Shown here: positions 11,296 through 23,172 of the stretch, piece by piece
Layout of the letters: every line of letters begins with the position of its first letter
How positions within the stretch are numbered: position 1 is the stretch's first letter
Origin: Lates calcarifer
Taxonomy: Eukaryota > Chordata > Actinopteri > Centropomidae
DNA length: 64,000 nucleotides
Assembly: GCF_001640805.2 (NCBI RefSeq)
Contig: NC_066842.1
Location: forward strand, 25,981,074 to 26,045,073
Reading direction: 5' to 3'
The notes under the pieces: model-generated
Database searches by the model: none
What the model was told of the DNA's origin: nothing
The model's input: only the letters and a program-made list of their open reading frames with translations
Made by a program: the position numbers and the translations under genes

Positions 11296-11639
11296 ACACG
11301 CTACTGAGGCTCCTGTTTGTTAAATGAAAAATTGTTAAATTGCCAATATGTCTTGTTTCTTCAAACTTCAATCATCCAATCCACCAAACACCAAACAAAA
11401 GTCAGTGGCAGAATAAGCTGTTTGGCGTTGGCAGAGATTTGGCAAATTTTTCATGAGTGCAACCCACATACTCAGCTCTGCTGCTCATCCCACATGAGGA
11501 ACCTCATGCATGTTCCTTACAAATGTGGCACCATTTAAAAGGGTAATAATCAGGCTTTCCAACAGGATAAGATTTATTGCCAAGAAGCATTGTTACAACA
11601 AAGAAATAATCTACCAAACACAAATTTCCATACTTTTTG

Positions 11640-12005
11640 TGCTTTTTAGGTTTAGTTTAGGTTGTCAGGCTGATGCGTGTCATTTCTCTTGATGGAAAAA
11701 TACATGCCCACAGTTTTCTCACATTAAGATTGAGACAACAGTGATTTAACCAGTCTGATACTTTGTTCAATATTGAGAGTTTTTAAGCAGCTTGTTCTCT
11801 TGTTTTAGCATAGGTATAAATGACTGTATCATCTGCATACATCTGAATATGGACCCCTGGGCAATTCAAGGGCAGAATATTAATCTATGCTAAATAGAAT
11901 TGGAAATCCCCATGGAACTCCAGTGGTGACTGTTTTGGCCATTTGTTGGCCTATTGTCTCATACCATTGACACATTGTTGATATGGTGAACTGTTGATTA
12001 TTTAC
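11640..12005 (-). pseudogene. LINE reverse transcriptase remnant with intact YADD
   Basis: On the minus strand, VPWGFPILFSI (the RT GVPQGSILGP block, about 11925) is followed by LNCPGVHIQMYADDTVIYTYAK (YADD at plus-strand 11828-11839) and then LSILNKV, WLNHCCLNLN and VGMYFSI. Several frame changes are needed to read these blocks. It belongs to the same broad LINE superclade as the others but is a different family from the L2 element next to it. It abuts the right inverted arm of the Tc1 element at about 11622. Confidence 0.8.
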
Positions 12006-12009
12006 ACAA

Positions 12010-12360
12010 TTAGGAGTTACAGAGCAACATTATTATTCATTTGGAGTGGTGTTTCTAGCAACCTGGCAAAGATTTTAGCTCCAGTTTTGGTCTCCACCAA
12101 CTCCTGAGGGAAATATCTGGCTCTTTAGCTGTTAAATGTTCCACTATGTTCACCAGCTGCTCTCTAACTGTATCTGTCTCCTGTTTGTTGCTCAGCAGGT
12201 AATGTGAGCTTTTTTAGAGCTTATTTGCTGAAAACAGCCACCTGCTGAAGCCAAAAATGCCATGAGAGCAGTGAGAGTGAATCAGAACACTAAAGTTGTG
12301 AGCATACAGTTAAACAATGAACTGACACTCACTGAAATGCTCCATAAATCTAAGTTGAGT
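12010..12360. repeat. Likely high-copy fish interspersed repeat
   Basis: The stretch from ACAGAGCAACATTATTATTC to GAAATGCTCCATAAATC resembles an untranslated repeat I recognise from many teleost genomes. There are no coding motifs. It was recognised by memory only, and I cannot give a class. Confidence 0.4.
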
Positions 12361-13464
12361 GATAGTCAATTATCATTTGACTGTAAACTTGTGGTAGCTT
12401 ACATTAGCTATTATTAATAGATAGGTATTGCTTTGCAGCTGACATGACTGAGTCAGTTCATTGACTTTAGGACTCTGTTATAATGTACTGCTGACCTGTT
12501 CCTCTAGTTTGCCTCTTCAAATGGAAGTTATTTGGTTTCTAACTTTTACAGACGAGACATTGTCAGTGTGTTTTTGTTTGTCCACTGTCTTAACATTTCC
12601 AGAGACTGCATTTTAGACAGATGTTTACATTTGCTTTTTACCACTCAGCAGGGAGGTATATGAAGTTCTATTAAAAACTTTTTCCCTCTTTGATCTCTCA
12701 GGCTTTAGTGCTTCTTTTATCGGGCCTTTTCAAAAACAATAATTAATTTAATCCTCTTTTGAAGGGCAAACAAACACAACCTCAATCCATAGGCCTGTAG
12801 CTTTTATTCAGATGACAGGATGCTGTGCTTTGGGGATATAGCTTTTATTAAGATGTTGCTCTTATCATCTTTTACGTCAGTAAAAGTCAAGTGAGGTTTG
12901 TGGTAGTGCATATATTCAGCTCTACTTTCAGTACTGACAAAACAGCAGCTGAAGCAAAAGTGATTGTGGATGATACAGGAGAACATGACAGCTGCATGAT
13001 GGGATACTCCTCTAATGGCTGTACATTATTACATTGTTCAGAGACTGAATCATAATAATAGTAATAATAATAGTTCAATAACAAACCTCAGATGTAAATG
13101 TAAAGATTTCAGTTGCCCAGAAAGTGGTCATGGAATAATTATGTCTTATAGCACACACACACAGAAAACATTGCTGGTCAGAGTGCTTATGAACTAATGT
13201 TTGATATGTGAAATTAAGTGTGACATGGACCATAGTAAGAATCTGGATTCAGTTCACTGCTTCACCATCTGTAACCCAGTCCCAGATGCACATATTCACC
13301 TGTGAAGTTTGTTTTTAGAAAATGTCTTTGTGAGAGTGACAAGTTTCAAATCCTGTATTGAAGAGAATGTGAATATTGTAGTATACAGGATGTTTTATGT
13401 ATGTTTTTGCCTTTTTGGAATGTCTGAAGGTTTCCAGATGCTTTCACTTTTTACGAGTTTCCTA
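12361..13464. other. Unassigned
   Basis: AT-rich, with short open frames only and a small (AAT)n stretch near 13050-13075. Nothing recognised. Confidence 0.5.
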
Positions 13465-13810
13465 TGTCTGAGTTAGCCCTTGGGGTTTATGCTTAGGATA
13501 AGAGTTAAGAATGTGACCCCTAGACTAGTAGAGGTTAAAGGTGAGGGTTTCCTCTTACCCATCATCTTCCTTTTGACAGTGAAGGCATTGAATGAAGGTC
13601 CAGATGTCTCTTATGAAGCATGTAAACAACCAATGTATATATACTGGTGTTCAGAGCTGTTAGGGAGAGAGATCCATATTGGCTCGGATCCTCTCACAGG
13701 CTACTGCAGTGCTTGTCCGATGCTGAACTACTTTGTAATAAACTTCTATATACAAGTAAGTCAGTGTCAGCGGAGATCTTCTCTTCATCATCTTCACATC
13801 AACATCACCA
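13465..13810 (+). mobile_element. Solo LTR of a retrovirus-like element
   Basis: The 346-bp segment starts TG (TGTCTGAG) and ends CA (ATCACCA). It is flanked by CCTA on both sides (13461-13464 and 13811-13814), a 4-bp duplication as made by many retroviral integrases. Inside are a TATATA box (13636-13641) and, about 100 bp later, an AATAAA signal (13737-13742), the order U3-R-U5 expected of an LTR. No internal gag, pol or env follows, so it is probably a solo LTR left by recombination. It is not similar to the LTR at 35625-35997. The right boundary could be a few bases further on. Confidence 0.65.
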
Positions 13811-15726
13811 CCTAATATACCACAATATCTATACAAATATTTTCTGTGGTATAGGCACAGTGTGTAGAACTGCAGTAAAATATTCAGGTAGGAGCAGTTT
13901 TTGTTCTGTTTGGAAGAATAGCTCATCATGTGTGAGTAAACACTGTGTTTCATCCAGTTCTTTATTCATGTCCTCATTTTGTCTCTCCCTCTCAATTTAT
14001 CTCTTGTTTCTCCAATAGTGTCTGACATCATTATCAGACACAGTGAATGTGGATTGTCATTCTCTATAAAATGATTACTTAATCATTTTTGCTGTCTCAT
14101 TATTAGAATAAAGTAAAGGCAGCTGTTGCACCTTTAGGTGAAGCAAATTAGTAAAATCAAAGGCTAAAAGTCTGTTTAGTTCTCAATGACTTTTACAGTG
14201 AATTGATTTTACAGCAGCTTAATGTATTTTTGTGGCTGAATTAACATTGCACTGACAGACAGGGATTCAGACATGGAAAATTGGGTTTAAGAGGAGACAC
14301 ACACACCTCCATTTAATTTCTGCTCAAAGATTGATTACATGCCATTGGACCAGTGCCTTTCACACTTAATGGGCAGGAGAGTGCTGCTAACTCAGAGGTC
14401 TGAAATGGACATGTCCAGGCATAATATATGTATGTGACACAGATAGAGGGACAAGGAGGCAGTGAGAAAGAGCAGACAGGCTTTTAGAGATGACACAAGC
14501 CTGCATCAGTATCTCACAGCTCCCTTTATAAGAGCACAAATATGGTGCATTTTTCTCTGTCAAAGCTCAGTTTAATGAACCACTGCAAGGCAGCAACAGT
14601 GATCACTGAATTATTAAAGCTCATAATAACCCTCTGCCAAATCTCCCATGACAATACACATATTGTCTTTATGGAGGTAATAATGTTTTGTCTTCTCAAC
14701 TGAGAAAATAAAGCAATCCATCCAAATGGCTGTAAGGGACAAGGGGAGGTTGACACAGTAATGGAAACACCTACTGTACCAACACATGAAGATGAAATAA
14801 AAATCCTGTGCCTTCAGAGCAGCATCTGCACTGCTTGTCTGTGAATGTGTAATGGATGCTGGAGCTTTCATCAAGATGGAAAGTAGTTCAGTTTATTGAA
14901 AGGTGAATATGCTGGGTGGTACCTTCAGTATTATTCAGTGGTGTTTACTGGCTAGGACCACAGAGTGGTTGTGTTAATGTGAGGGCGCTAAGACCTGGAG
15001 ACATCATGAGGGAGCAGTTCTTGGATATCGGGATGTGTGGATCCTGGTGTTGTGGTCTCATATCTCATAATTGTCCTACAGCAAGAAAAAGTCTTTGGGC
15101 TTTCATCTGTTTCCTGTTTATTTTGGCATCTGTCTCCTCCCACTCACCATCCAGGCCTTATTCTCTACCTCAGTTACCTGACTTTCTGATACACCTGCTC
15201 ACCTGTCTCCTATTCCAATCACCTGAGGCTCCCTACCCACTCACACACCTGTTACCACTTTCCTCATTTCCTCAGTCAGTACTAAAACTACTCATTTCCA
15301 CTGACTTCTTGCTCAGGTTTTTGTCAACTTACCTATGTACCCACTACCTCTATTCAGAAACCTGTTGTTTGTGCCTGCCTGTCTCTCAGGGCTTTCACAT
15401 TGTTCTGTAGTCAACACACAGAGATGTTATATTGCAGCATTTCCGTGATCCTTGCAACTAAGAAGATTTTTGTTTCAGGGGTGTAAAGGAACTCTTAAAC
15501 TGGGATTTTCTTTCTCTTCATGAAGAGTCTAAAATCATCACTGCATTTACTACAGCCAAAAGCTACACAATTCTTTAACAAATGTGTGTAATGTGTAATT
15601 TTATACCTGTGTGTCTGACAGCTTAAATCTATTTTACTAGAGCGGTAAAGTTTAACATACCTCTCAGTGTGCACAGAGGGTGGAGCTGCAGTTGCAGGGT
15701 AACTGACATAGTCCTATATAAATATA

Positions 15727-15771
<45 letters not shown>

Positions 15772-17607
15772 ATATATTGTATATGTATAATTACCTTGTG
15801 CTCTGTGTGCATACTGATCAGCTCTGCATGAGGTTTCAAGAGAACACTGATCCTCTTTAACCCCTGATTTAGAAAACAGCCACCAATAGAATCGTTATGC
15901 TCCGTCTCACAGTCACAGGGAAGGTAGAAGTGAATGTGTGTGCATATGTGTCTATTCACAGGAGTGAGCACAGACAACCATCCATTAAAAATGGGATATA
16001 AAACAATGTCTGGATGCTTGTTGGTCCAGACCTTGTTAAGCCAGGACATCATTACTGCTTGCAGGCTTTATCTTGTTTCTGGCTGACACTGGAGCAAGTA
16101 AAGAGCAGCATGTTAATGGCTCAGCAAAAAAGGGCTGAGGAAAAATACTGTGAGTTAATAAATAGCCCATCTCCAAAGGCAAGAACATCATTACTCACAG
16201 TTAATCATATGATAGGAAACAATTAAAATGTTAGAAAGTCCATTGTTTTCACAAATGTAAGAACTGCTGGAATCAAACTTTAGTATCCTGCAGCCAGTGT
16301 ACAAAATGACAGAATTCTATCATCCTCTTATACAGTTAGAGCTCATCACTCTGATGTATAACCTGCAGATATACTGGTATTAAAGTGATGTAATATACTT
16401 CATTTTGAATCCACTTTCAGAGCAGTCAGACATTTACCTGAAGGCTCTGTGAGAAACTCAGGAGAAGAAGCCAAGTTGAAGTTGCAGGGGAAAATAGAAA
16501 TAATCTGACAGTTAACTAATGGGGCATTTAATGCCTGTACAGTAGATTCAAAATGTGTGCTATGGCTGTGTTGCTATCTACTTTTCTACTGTGCAAAATG
16601 AATCATTGCAGCCTCTTCTATAATATTTTACCTTCAAATTTAAACAGCAGTTGCCAATACATTTACCAGATGGATGAATATTTCTATTTTAAGGCCCAGT
16701 CAAGGCACTGTATCCATGTATGCATGTGTGCACATCACATTCTCAGGGGCCCCTCACAAGTCTGATCCTAGAATCTCCCCTGTTGCATTATTCCATTATA
16801 ATGAATGATAACAACAATAATTATCACAATAAAGACACTATTTTACACTGATGTAAGGAGCAGTTTATGTTACAAAAGAAATTGTAGCTCATATTCTCCA
16901 GTGGTTTGTATGAAATGAAAAGCTTTATTTACACACATAACAGGGGATTCGTTTAGATGTAACAGGAGAAGGTAGCTGTGGCATTAAATTATTCCTTTGA
17001 AATTTAATTCCATTGTTTATTCTTTCGCGTCAATCTGTCCCCTGTTCTTGAGCAGAATGACAAACATGGAAACTTGACGCCTCTTACATCAGCCTCTGGT
17101 GTACAGTATATGAGACACATGCCTTCACCTTACTTATTGTAGGAGACATGCGGTGTGGAGATCAGTGAGTTTAACATTTGGAAGCGTCAGCGAGCTTTTG
17201 CCGTAGCGACACTGAGGAACACATCTCTGTGTCTCTGCAGGGGGTAACAGCACCAGGGAGCTGAAGTGCCACTGATTATAGGCTACATAATGTTGGCAAA
17301 AGGCATCAGGAGACAGCAGGGAAATCAGTGGAACTTGTTAATGTTCTCCATGGCAACTGAATGAAGGTGGGCTGGGTGGATTGGGGGAGTGAAGGTTTGT
17401 TGCCTATTTGTCATAAAAAGAAGGGCTGCACACACTGAAGCTGAATTTAATCTTCATTATCCTGTTGTGGAGAGTCTCTATTCTGCTTTTTACAATTGTG
17501 TCAAGTATTTTAAATATAACAAAATTATACTCAGCTGGAGTTTCTTCACTGATATAAACCTGTTTTACTAAAAGTAGCATGTTTCAAGTAATTGAATATA
17601 AAATAAA
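13811..17607. other. Unassigned, with a C/T-rich stretch and a microsatellite
   Basis: No gene I can support. A 164-codon open frame at 14916-15410 contains a hydrophobic patch but is mostly leucine/serine/proline from a C/T-rich stretch (about 15110-15400). That stretch looks more like untranslated retroelement or intron sequence than a protein. A GT tract lies at 15730-15769. Confidence 0.5.
15730..15769. repeat. (GT)n microsatellite
   Basis: About 20 uninterrupted GT units. Confidence 0.97.
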
Positions 17608-17900
17608 GTAAATGGACTGTACTTATATAGCGCTTTTCTAGTCTTTTCAACCACTCAAAGCGCTTCACACTACAGATCACATTCACCCCATTCACACACC
17701 CATTCATACATCACTTGTTCTATACAATGTGCTTTCTAGCAGACACACACATTCGCACACCGATGACACACATTGGAGGCAATTTGGGGTTCAGTATCTT
17801 GCCCAAGGATACTTCGGCATGCGGACTGGAGGAGCCGTGAATCAAACCACTGACCTTCTGATTGGTGGGCGACTGCTCTACCTCCTGAGTGACAACCGCC
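17608..17900 (-). mobile_element. tRNA-derived SINE, reverse orientation
   Basis: Read on the minus strand, the head GGCGGTTGTCACTCAGGAGG contains a box-A-like element (plus-strand 17881-17892) and GGTTTGATTCA is a box-B-like element (17838-17848). Both are internal RNA polymerase III promoter parts inherited from a tRNA. The body contains TTGGGCAAGATACTGAACCC, and the 3' end is GCGCTATATAAGTACAGTCC. A fragment of the same family lies at 49968-50105. No clear target duplication. Confidence 0.75.
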
Positions 17901-18666
17901 TACTAACTGAACATTTACAGTGTACTGTTGGATTACTTTGTATTCTTTAATACCTACAGATGACCAAAAGGCCTGTTTCTGTGCCTGTTTTAATGGTATG
18001 CTTTTCATGATTGTTTAATTTCTGTATGCTGTGTGAAAGATTTGTTAAGTGGTTGTCATCTTTAGTTACAATCTCCTCCTATTAGAATCATTCCTTTACC
18101 TTTTCAGTCAGAAGAGAAGCAAGTTTCTTAAAAAAAAATTGAGAGTTGTCTTCATTAGGAGCATACAGATTCAATATAGTCATTCTCATGTCCCCTACTA
18201 TGCCCACTACCATCACATACCGGCTTTCATCATCTTGAATCATCTCTTAATTATGAAAATACATTGATTTATTAATAAGGATAACAACTCACCTTTTCTT
18301 TCCAGATTTACAAGAGGCACTGTACATCTGATCCACCCACTCTCTCCTCAACTTTAGGTGTTCTTTCTCTGTGAAGTGTGCTTCTTGGACCAGTGCGCAT
18401 CATAAATTCTTAAGCTGTCTACAGAGTTTTTTCCTCTTGATGAGATTATTTGTCCCATTTATATTATATCTTAAACAGTTCGGAGTGACCATTTTTAGTT
18501 GTAATATTTTTTTTTTTTTTTTTCATGGAATCTGTGAGACTGTGGGTGAACTTGAGTCTAATGTGAGAGAGACATTTAGGCTTGATGGAAACTTTACTTT
18601 ACTAAGGATCCTGATTTCAGTCAACAAGTGACATCAGGGTAGGGTTGGGCAATAAAATGGTAATGA
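17901..18666. other. Unassigned
   Basis: AT-rich, short open frames only. The end (about 18640-18666) has AGGGTTGGGCAATAAAATGG, perhaps the edge of a further repeat. Confidence 0.5.
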
Positions 18667-19150
18667 TATACACTACCGCTCAAAAGTTTGGGATCACTTG
18701 TAAATTTCTTTGTTTTCCAAAGAAGAACACATTTTCATGTTTCAATTCACAAACAATTTTATCCATTCTACAAACAATTAAAATTAATCAGATGTTTTTA
18801 AAGAATGATCTACATATTTACATATAGGTCTCTATTACATAGAGTAACCTCTGCATCAATCTCCTGGTATGGCTACTAATCCAAGTTAATCATTTTATAA
18901 GGCTAATTGATTTTGCAATTGTGTTGCACAGCTGAAAACTGTTGTACTAAAATGGGAGCAAAAACGGCACGGCATTCTTTAGGTTAGTTTAGTATCTGAA
19001 GCATCAGCAGTTGTTTGTTTACAGTCTCAAAATGGCCAGAAGGGCCATTTTCTTACCATGCTGTTAACTACTCCCTTCAGAGAGTAGCACAAACTGGCTC
19101 TAACAAAGACAGAAAAAGGAGTGGGAGGCCCTGATGCAGTGTAAGAACAG
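18667..19150 (+). mobile_element. Tc1-like transposon, 5' fragment with helix-turn-helix remnant
   Basis: It begins TACACTACCGCTCAAAAGTT, the typical end of a fish Tc1-like inverted repeat. After an AT-rich leader comes AAAATGGCC (about 19030), the start region of the transposase. Then, with the central part of the DNA-binding domain deleted, it reads NYSLQRVAQTGSNKDRKRSGRP (about 19066-19131), the end of the paired-like helix-turn-helix and its GRPR-type hook, followed by a stop. The catalytic domain is absent. It is a different Tc1 family from those at 7.4 kb and 44.9 kb. Confidence 0.8.
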
Positions 19151-19384
19151 TGCTTAGTACCATCATATTGTTGTAACCAGAGGTGCCATAACGTCTGATC
19201 CAGCCAGTGCAAGGATTGTAACTGAGGGAACAGAAGTCCTGAAAGACCTGAACATCCCCATAGCCTGTGCCTTGCTAATGGGGCTGATATATGCACTCAA
19301 CCTCAGCTATCTAAAAGAACTGAAAAATGTGGTTCAAAAGATATTCCTGGAGCTGGATGGGCTAAAAGCTGGCCCAAAGGTAAT

Positions 19385-19977
19385 TCAATTCAATTCAATT
19401 CAATTTTATTTATATAGCGCCATATCACAACAACAGTCATCTCAAGGCACTTTTCATATAGAGCAGGTCTAGACCGTACTCTTTAAAATAGGTATTTACA
19501 GAGAGAGACCCAACAAATCCCACCATGAGCAGCACTAGGCGACAGTGGCAAGGAAAAACTTCCTTTTAAGAGGCAGAAACCTTGAGCAGAACCAGACTCA
19601 GGGTGGGCGGCCATCTGCCTCGACCGGTTGGGTTAAGAAGGAGAGAGGGGGGGGAGAGGGGGTAGAGAATAGCGAAAGATGAGGCCAGTAATACAGCAGT
19701 AGTAATGATAGTAGCAATAATTAAAGTATTAACTGCTAACACAGCAATACAACTAATAGCAGTGTAAGTAATTTCTAATTCTAGCAGCAGGTGTTGAATG
19801 GAGTTGTAGGAGCAGCAGGAGACTTGTCATCACAGATCAGACTCTACAGCTCCAGAGGCAGAAATACCTGCAGAAAGAGACAGAAGACGAGAGAGAGACG
19901 GAAGAGCACAATACTACAGGAAAGGGGACATATTGAGTTAGTAACATGTAACATGGGATATGAATCCATATTGAGTG

Positions 19978-20029
<52 letters not shown>

Positions 20030-20520
20030 CTCAGTGCATCATGGGAGACCTCCCGGCAGTCTAGGCCTATAGCAGCATAACTAAGGGATGGTTCAAGCCT
20101 GAGCCAACCCTAACTATAAGCTTTATCAAAGAGGAAAGTTTTAAGCCTACTCTTAAAGGTACAGAGGGTGTCTGCCTCCCGGACCGAAACTGGGAGAAGG
20201 TTCCACAGTAGAGGAGCCTGATAACTGAAGGCTCTGCCTCCCATTCTACTCTTGGAAACTCTGGGAACCACCAGTAAACCAGCATTCTGGGAGCGCAGTG
20301 TCCTGGTGGGATTGTAGGGGACTATGAGATCTTTAAGGTAAGATGGAGCCTGACCATTAAGGACTTTGTATGTGAGGAGGAGGATTTTGAATTCTACTCT
20401 GGATTTGACTGGTAGCCAATGTAGAGAGGCTAACACAGGAGAAATATGATCTCTTTTCCTAGTTCCTGTCAGTAATCGTGCTGCAGCATTTTGAATCAGC
20501 TGCAGAGTCTTTAGAGACTT
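19385..20520 (-). mobile_element. L2-type LINE, 5'-truncated, with ORF2 C-terminus
   Basis: Reverse-oriented copy. The ORF2 C-terminus reads LIQNAAARLLTGTRKRDHIS (about 20500-20441), LHWLPVKSRVEFKILLLTYK and GGRAFSYQAPLLWNLLP, with a stop at about 20110; no frameshift is seen. The 3' UTR (20109-19405) holds a (GA)n tract and ends in a TTGAA-type tail, visible on the plus strand as TTCAATTCAATTCAATTC at 19383-19400. GTAAT at 19380-19384 and 20521-20525 is the target duplication. Only the last part of ORF2 is present, as usual for incomplete reverse transcription. Confidence 0.92.
19979..20026. repeat. (GA)n microsatellite inside the L2 3' UTR
   Basis: About 23 GA units inside the L2 copy. The equivalent position in the other L2 copies is not expanded to this degree. 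Confidence 0.95.
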
Positions 20521-20571
20521 GTAATGTCAATCAAAAAAACTAATGTACTACAAAATATGAAGAAAATTTAA

Positions 20572-22862
20572 GCTGTCCTCAAATACAAGAGGAAATGTTG
20601 CAGTTATATGTTTGTAAAGTTTTGCTGTGCAATTTACAGCAGCTGTGCTATTCACAGTGGGCAGTTTTGCACTTAAAACTAACTAGAATATATGTAGCCA
20701 TTTCATATGTTTTTGTCAAAACACCAGCAACTTTTCACAAGGTGTATATTGTTAAATATTTTCTATTGTATTCTTAACCATTCAGAGTGTGAAGCACTGG
20801 ACTCAGTTTAGGGCATCGGTCAAACAAAATCCACATAAATAATGTTTTTGTAGAATGGAAGTAAAATAAAGAAGTTAAAAGAAGTTAATATAGTTAAAAT
20901 ATCTTGAATTTGAATCTTTAGTCAACTTAGTAACACCAAAACTTAACATTAAAATTAAATTGTTTCACCTTAATTAAGCTTTCAGAGAACAAAGAAAATC
21001 ATGTTGGTTGTAGTAAAGTAATTGAGTTAGTCTAACTATAAAAGTTTCACGGGATTTACTCTGTAGCGGCTGAGTTAGAATTACGTAAGGTAACAATTTG
21101 CATTGATCTTTTTAATTTTTTTAAGTTGAGCCAGTGGAGTGTGCTCCTTTGCATTGAAAGGTGGTTAGGATGCTACTTGGTTCCCTTCCTTTGGAGGTTT
21201 TCCGGGCATGTCCAACTGGGGTGAGACCTCAGGTATACCTAGAACTCACTGGAGAGATTACATGTCTCATCTGGCCCCCAAATGCCTTGTGATCCCCCAG
21301 GAGGAGCTGGAAAACATTGCTAGTGAAAGGGATGTCTGGAATACTCTGCTTAGCCTGTTGCCACTGCAACCTGGCCCCAGATAAGTAGAGGAAAATGGAT
21401 GGAGTTGTGGGTAGAAGAACGCTCTGTGCTTGTATCTGTCAGCAAACACATTACAAAAAAGTTGGCAAATAAGTGGGAGAAGTCAAAACATCTGAACTTT
21501 CTATTTTTTTTCCTGTTGTTGTGAGGCTGCTTTGGTTGCCTTCCATGACTCTCTACACTGGATACAACATACAGTTGCTTTACTCAATACTTGTTTTCCT
21601 TCCAATGGCCCCACAAGGTTGTGTCAGCCCATTCTTGTGTATTCTGACCCAGTGGCCACACTAAATGTTAGCAGAAAGCATCAAAACACATCATCCACTG
21701 AGGACTAAAAACAGCCATGACAGTTTTAAGATTCAGAGCCTTTACCTTGAATCCAATAAGCTACACTTATCCCCCAACCATGAGAGTCCAAGATCATCTG
21801 AATGACAGATTTGAGCTCTGTGTTATTCTGGTTTCAGCAGCTGATTTTGTGTAAGAATTGGACAAGAAATACTGATAAGCAGTCTCTTTGAGTCAGACTA
21901 GGTGGGTGGCAGTGACAAATTCAAAGATTGTGTGGGTATTGGCAAGCAGTTATTAGGAACATTTGATTGACTTGGGTTCTGTCTGGTTTACAGTTGGTGT
22001 TGCTATGATGCCTGATCTGATGAAATACTGTTCAATATTGTTTAATGAGGTTATGCCTGGAAACTACATGTACTTCTATTAAATAAGGGTTAGGGTTAGA
22101 ATTAAGAGTAACTTCATGTTCATTGAGTATGAAGAGAGAAATAAAAAGGGTGGAGAACATTAAAGTGTTAGACTAGGTTTGGGTTTATTTAGGGGTTTTA
22201 TTTCTATGTGTGTCTGTGTCTGTAAGGTTGAGAGAATGACAGACAACAGGGACCTAATAGTACACTGGGTAAAGATTATGAGGCCTCCGATAATGTGTTT
22301 GCTGGAGACTTTACAGCACTGCAAAATTATTTCATATCTTCCCAGTGATGTTTCTTGTACCAGCACTTACTTGATGTTTTTTTAATTCTCTTTTTTTAAA
22401 AAAAATCTCCTTACTGTCTTGCAGACTTTTACTTTCATTCATGCCTTTGTTCACCTGCATGATGGACACTGACATCCATTTGTTTAGTGTGGCAAATAAA
22501 AAGCACTCTGTCTAAAGGGGGGAGGGGGTCTTTGGTAGAAAAATAAACCCCCTGGAGTCAGAGCTTTCAGAGTGAGAATCAAAGCTGACTTAGAACAAAA
22601 CAAGAAAGAGCCAGTGTTTCAACATGTCAGTACAGTCACTGTGAACAGTTAGTCTTTTGTTTTTCATCAGAGCTGGAAAAGTTTTGTTTTAATTAAACTC
22701 CATTTCTGTTCCTCTGTATATATGATTACAACACAGTAGTGCTCCACTCAGAAGACTAATCCAGGCTTTATGTGCAGATCTTAATAAGCCACCTGTAAAC
22801 CTGTGTAATAATGCTGCAATGCATACAGGGACAATTTTAGGATCAGACCTGAAATAAATAAA
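20572..22862. other. Unassigned
   Basis: AT-rich, with no frame longer than about 70 codons that I can place. A two-and-a-half unit TTAGGG-like run near 22086-22100 is too short to mean much. Confidence 0.5.
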
Positions 22863-22876
22863 GCAAACAGAATATT

Positions 22877-23172
22877 CATTCATTCATTATCTAGTTAAGG
22901 GTCGCGGCACCCCTGAGTAAGAGGCAGGGTACACCATGGACAGATCACCAGTCTATCACAGGGCTGGCATATAGAGACAAACAACCATTCATACTCACAT
23001 TCACACCTATGGCCAATTTCAAGTTGCCAGTTAACCTAATGCATGTCTTTGGACTGTGGGAGGAAGCCAAAGTACCTAGAGAGAACCCACGGAGGGTTTG
23101 CAAAACCAGTTCATTTTGAGCAGGGACCCGAACCTGGAACCTTCTTGCTGTAAGGTGACAGTGCAAACAACT
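22877..23172 (-). mobile_element. tRNA-derived SINE with 14-bp target duplication
   Basis: Target duplication GCAAACAGAATATT is identical at 22863-22876 and 23173-23186. Read on the minus strand, the head carries GGTTCGGGTCC, a box-B-like element (plus-strand 23124-23134). The body contains TTTGGACTGTGGGAGGAAGC as seen on the plus strand. The 3' tail is short GAATG repeats (plus-strand ATTCATTCATTC at about 22873-22886). The exact, long duplication shows insertion by LINE machinery. Four other pieces of this family are in the window (38235, 47272, 57835, 59918). Confidence 0.88.

Larger units (their letters stand above)
7376..11622 (+). mobile_element. Tc1-like DNA transposon, interrupted by an L2 LINE
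   Basis: Two long inverted arms flank transposase remnants. The left arm is about 7376-7588 and the right arm about 11387-11622. They share, in opposite orientation, TTTGGTAGATTATTTCTTTG, CTTCTTGGCAATAAATCTTA, GGGATGAGCAGCAGA and GCCAAATC. Inverted repeats of about 200 bp are usual for fish Tc1-like elements. Removing the inserted L2 (8149-11177) leaves about 1.2 kb, a normal Tc1 size. The arms differ by small insertions (the right arm carries about 30 bp more near 11490-11545). The outermost ends and the TA target duplication are not clear. Confidence 0.85.
19158..20571 (+). pseudogene. SAMD3-like C-terminal frame, split by an L2 LINE
   Basis: An uninterrupted frame runs from 19158 to 19384 and contains VTRGAITSDPASARIVTEG, TEVLKDLNIPIACALLMGL, IYALNLSYLKELKN, then FLELDGLKAGPK and V. 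It continues after the L2 insertion as VMSIKKTNVLQNMKKI and a stop (20521-20571). The combination ACALLMGLIYALN...PKVMSLK resembles the C-terminal region of multi-copy fish proteins annotated as sterile-alpha-motif domain-containing 3-like. Their function is unknown to me, and they may themselves be derived from mobile elements. No start codon, upstream exon or SAM domain is visible. The frame could be a terminal exon fragment or part of a transposon. The family call is from memory. Confidence 0.55.

Noticed and set aside
15110..15400. C/T-rich stretch resembling a gypsy LTR
   Set aside because: No TG/CA ends, inverted repeats or duplication could be found.
14916..15410. 164-codon open frame on the plus strand
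   Set aside because: Mostly Leu/Ser/Pro from a C/T-rich stretch, no recognisable domain, no neighbours or splice sites; probably a chance frame.
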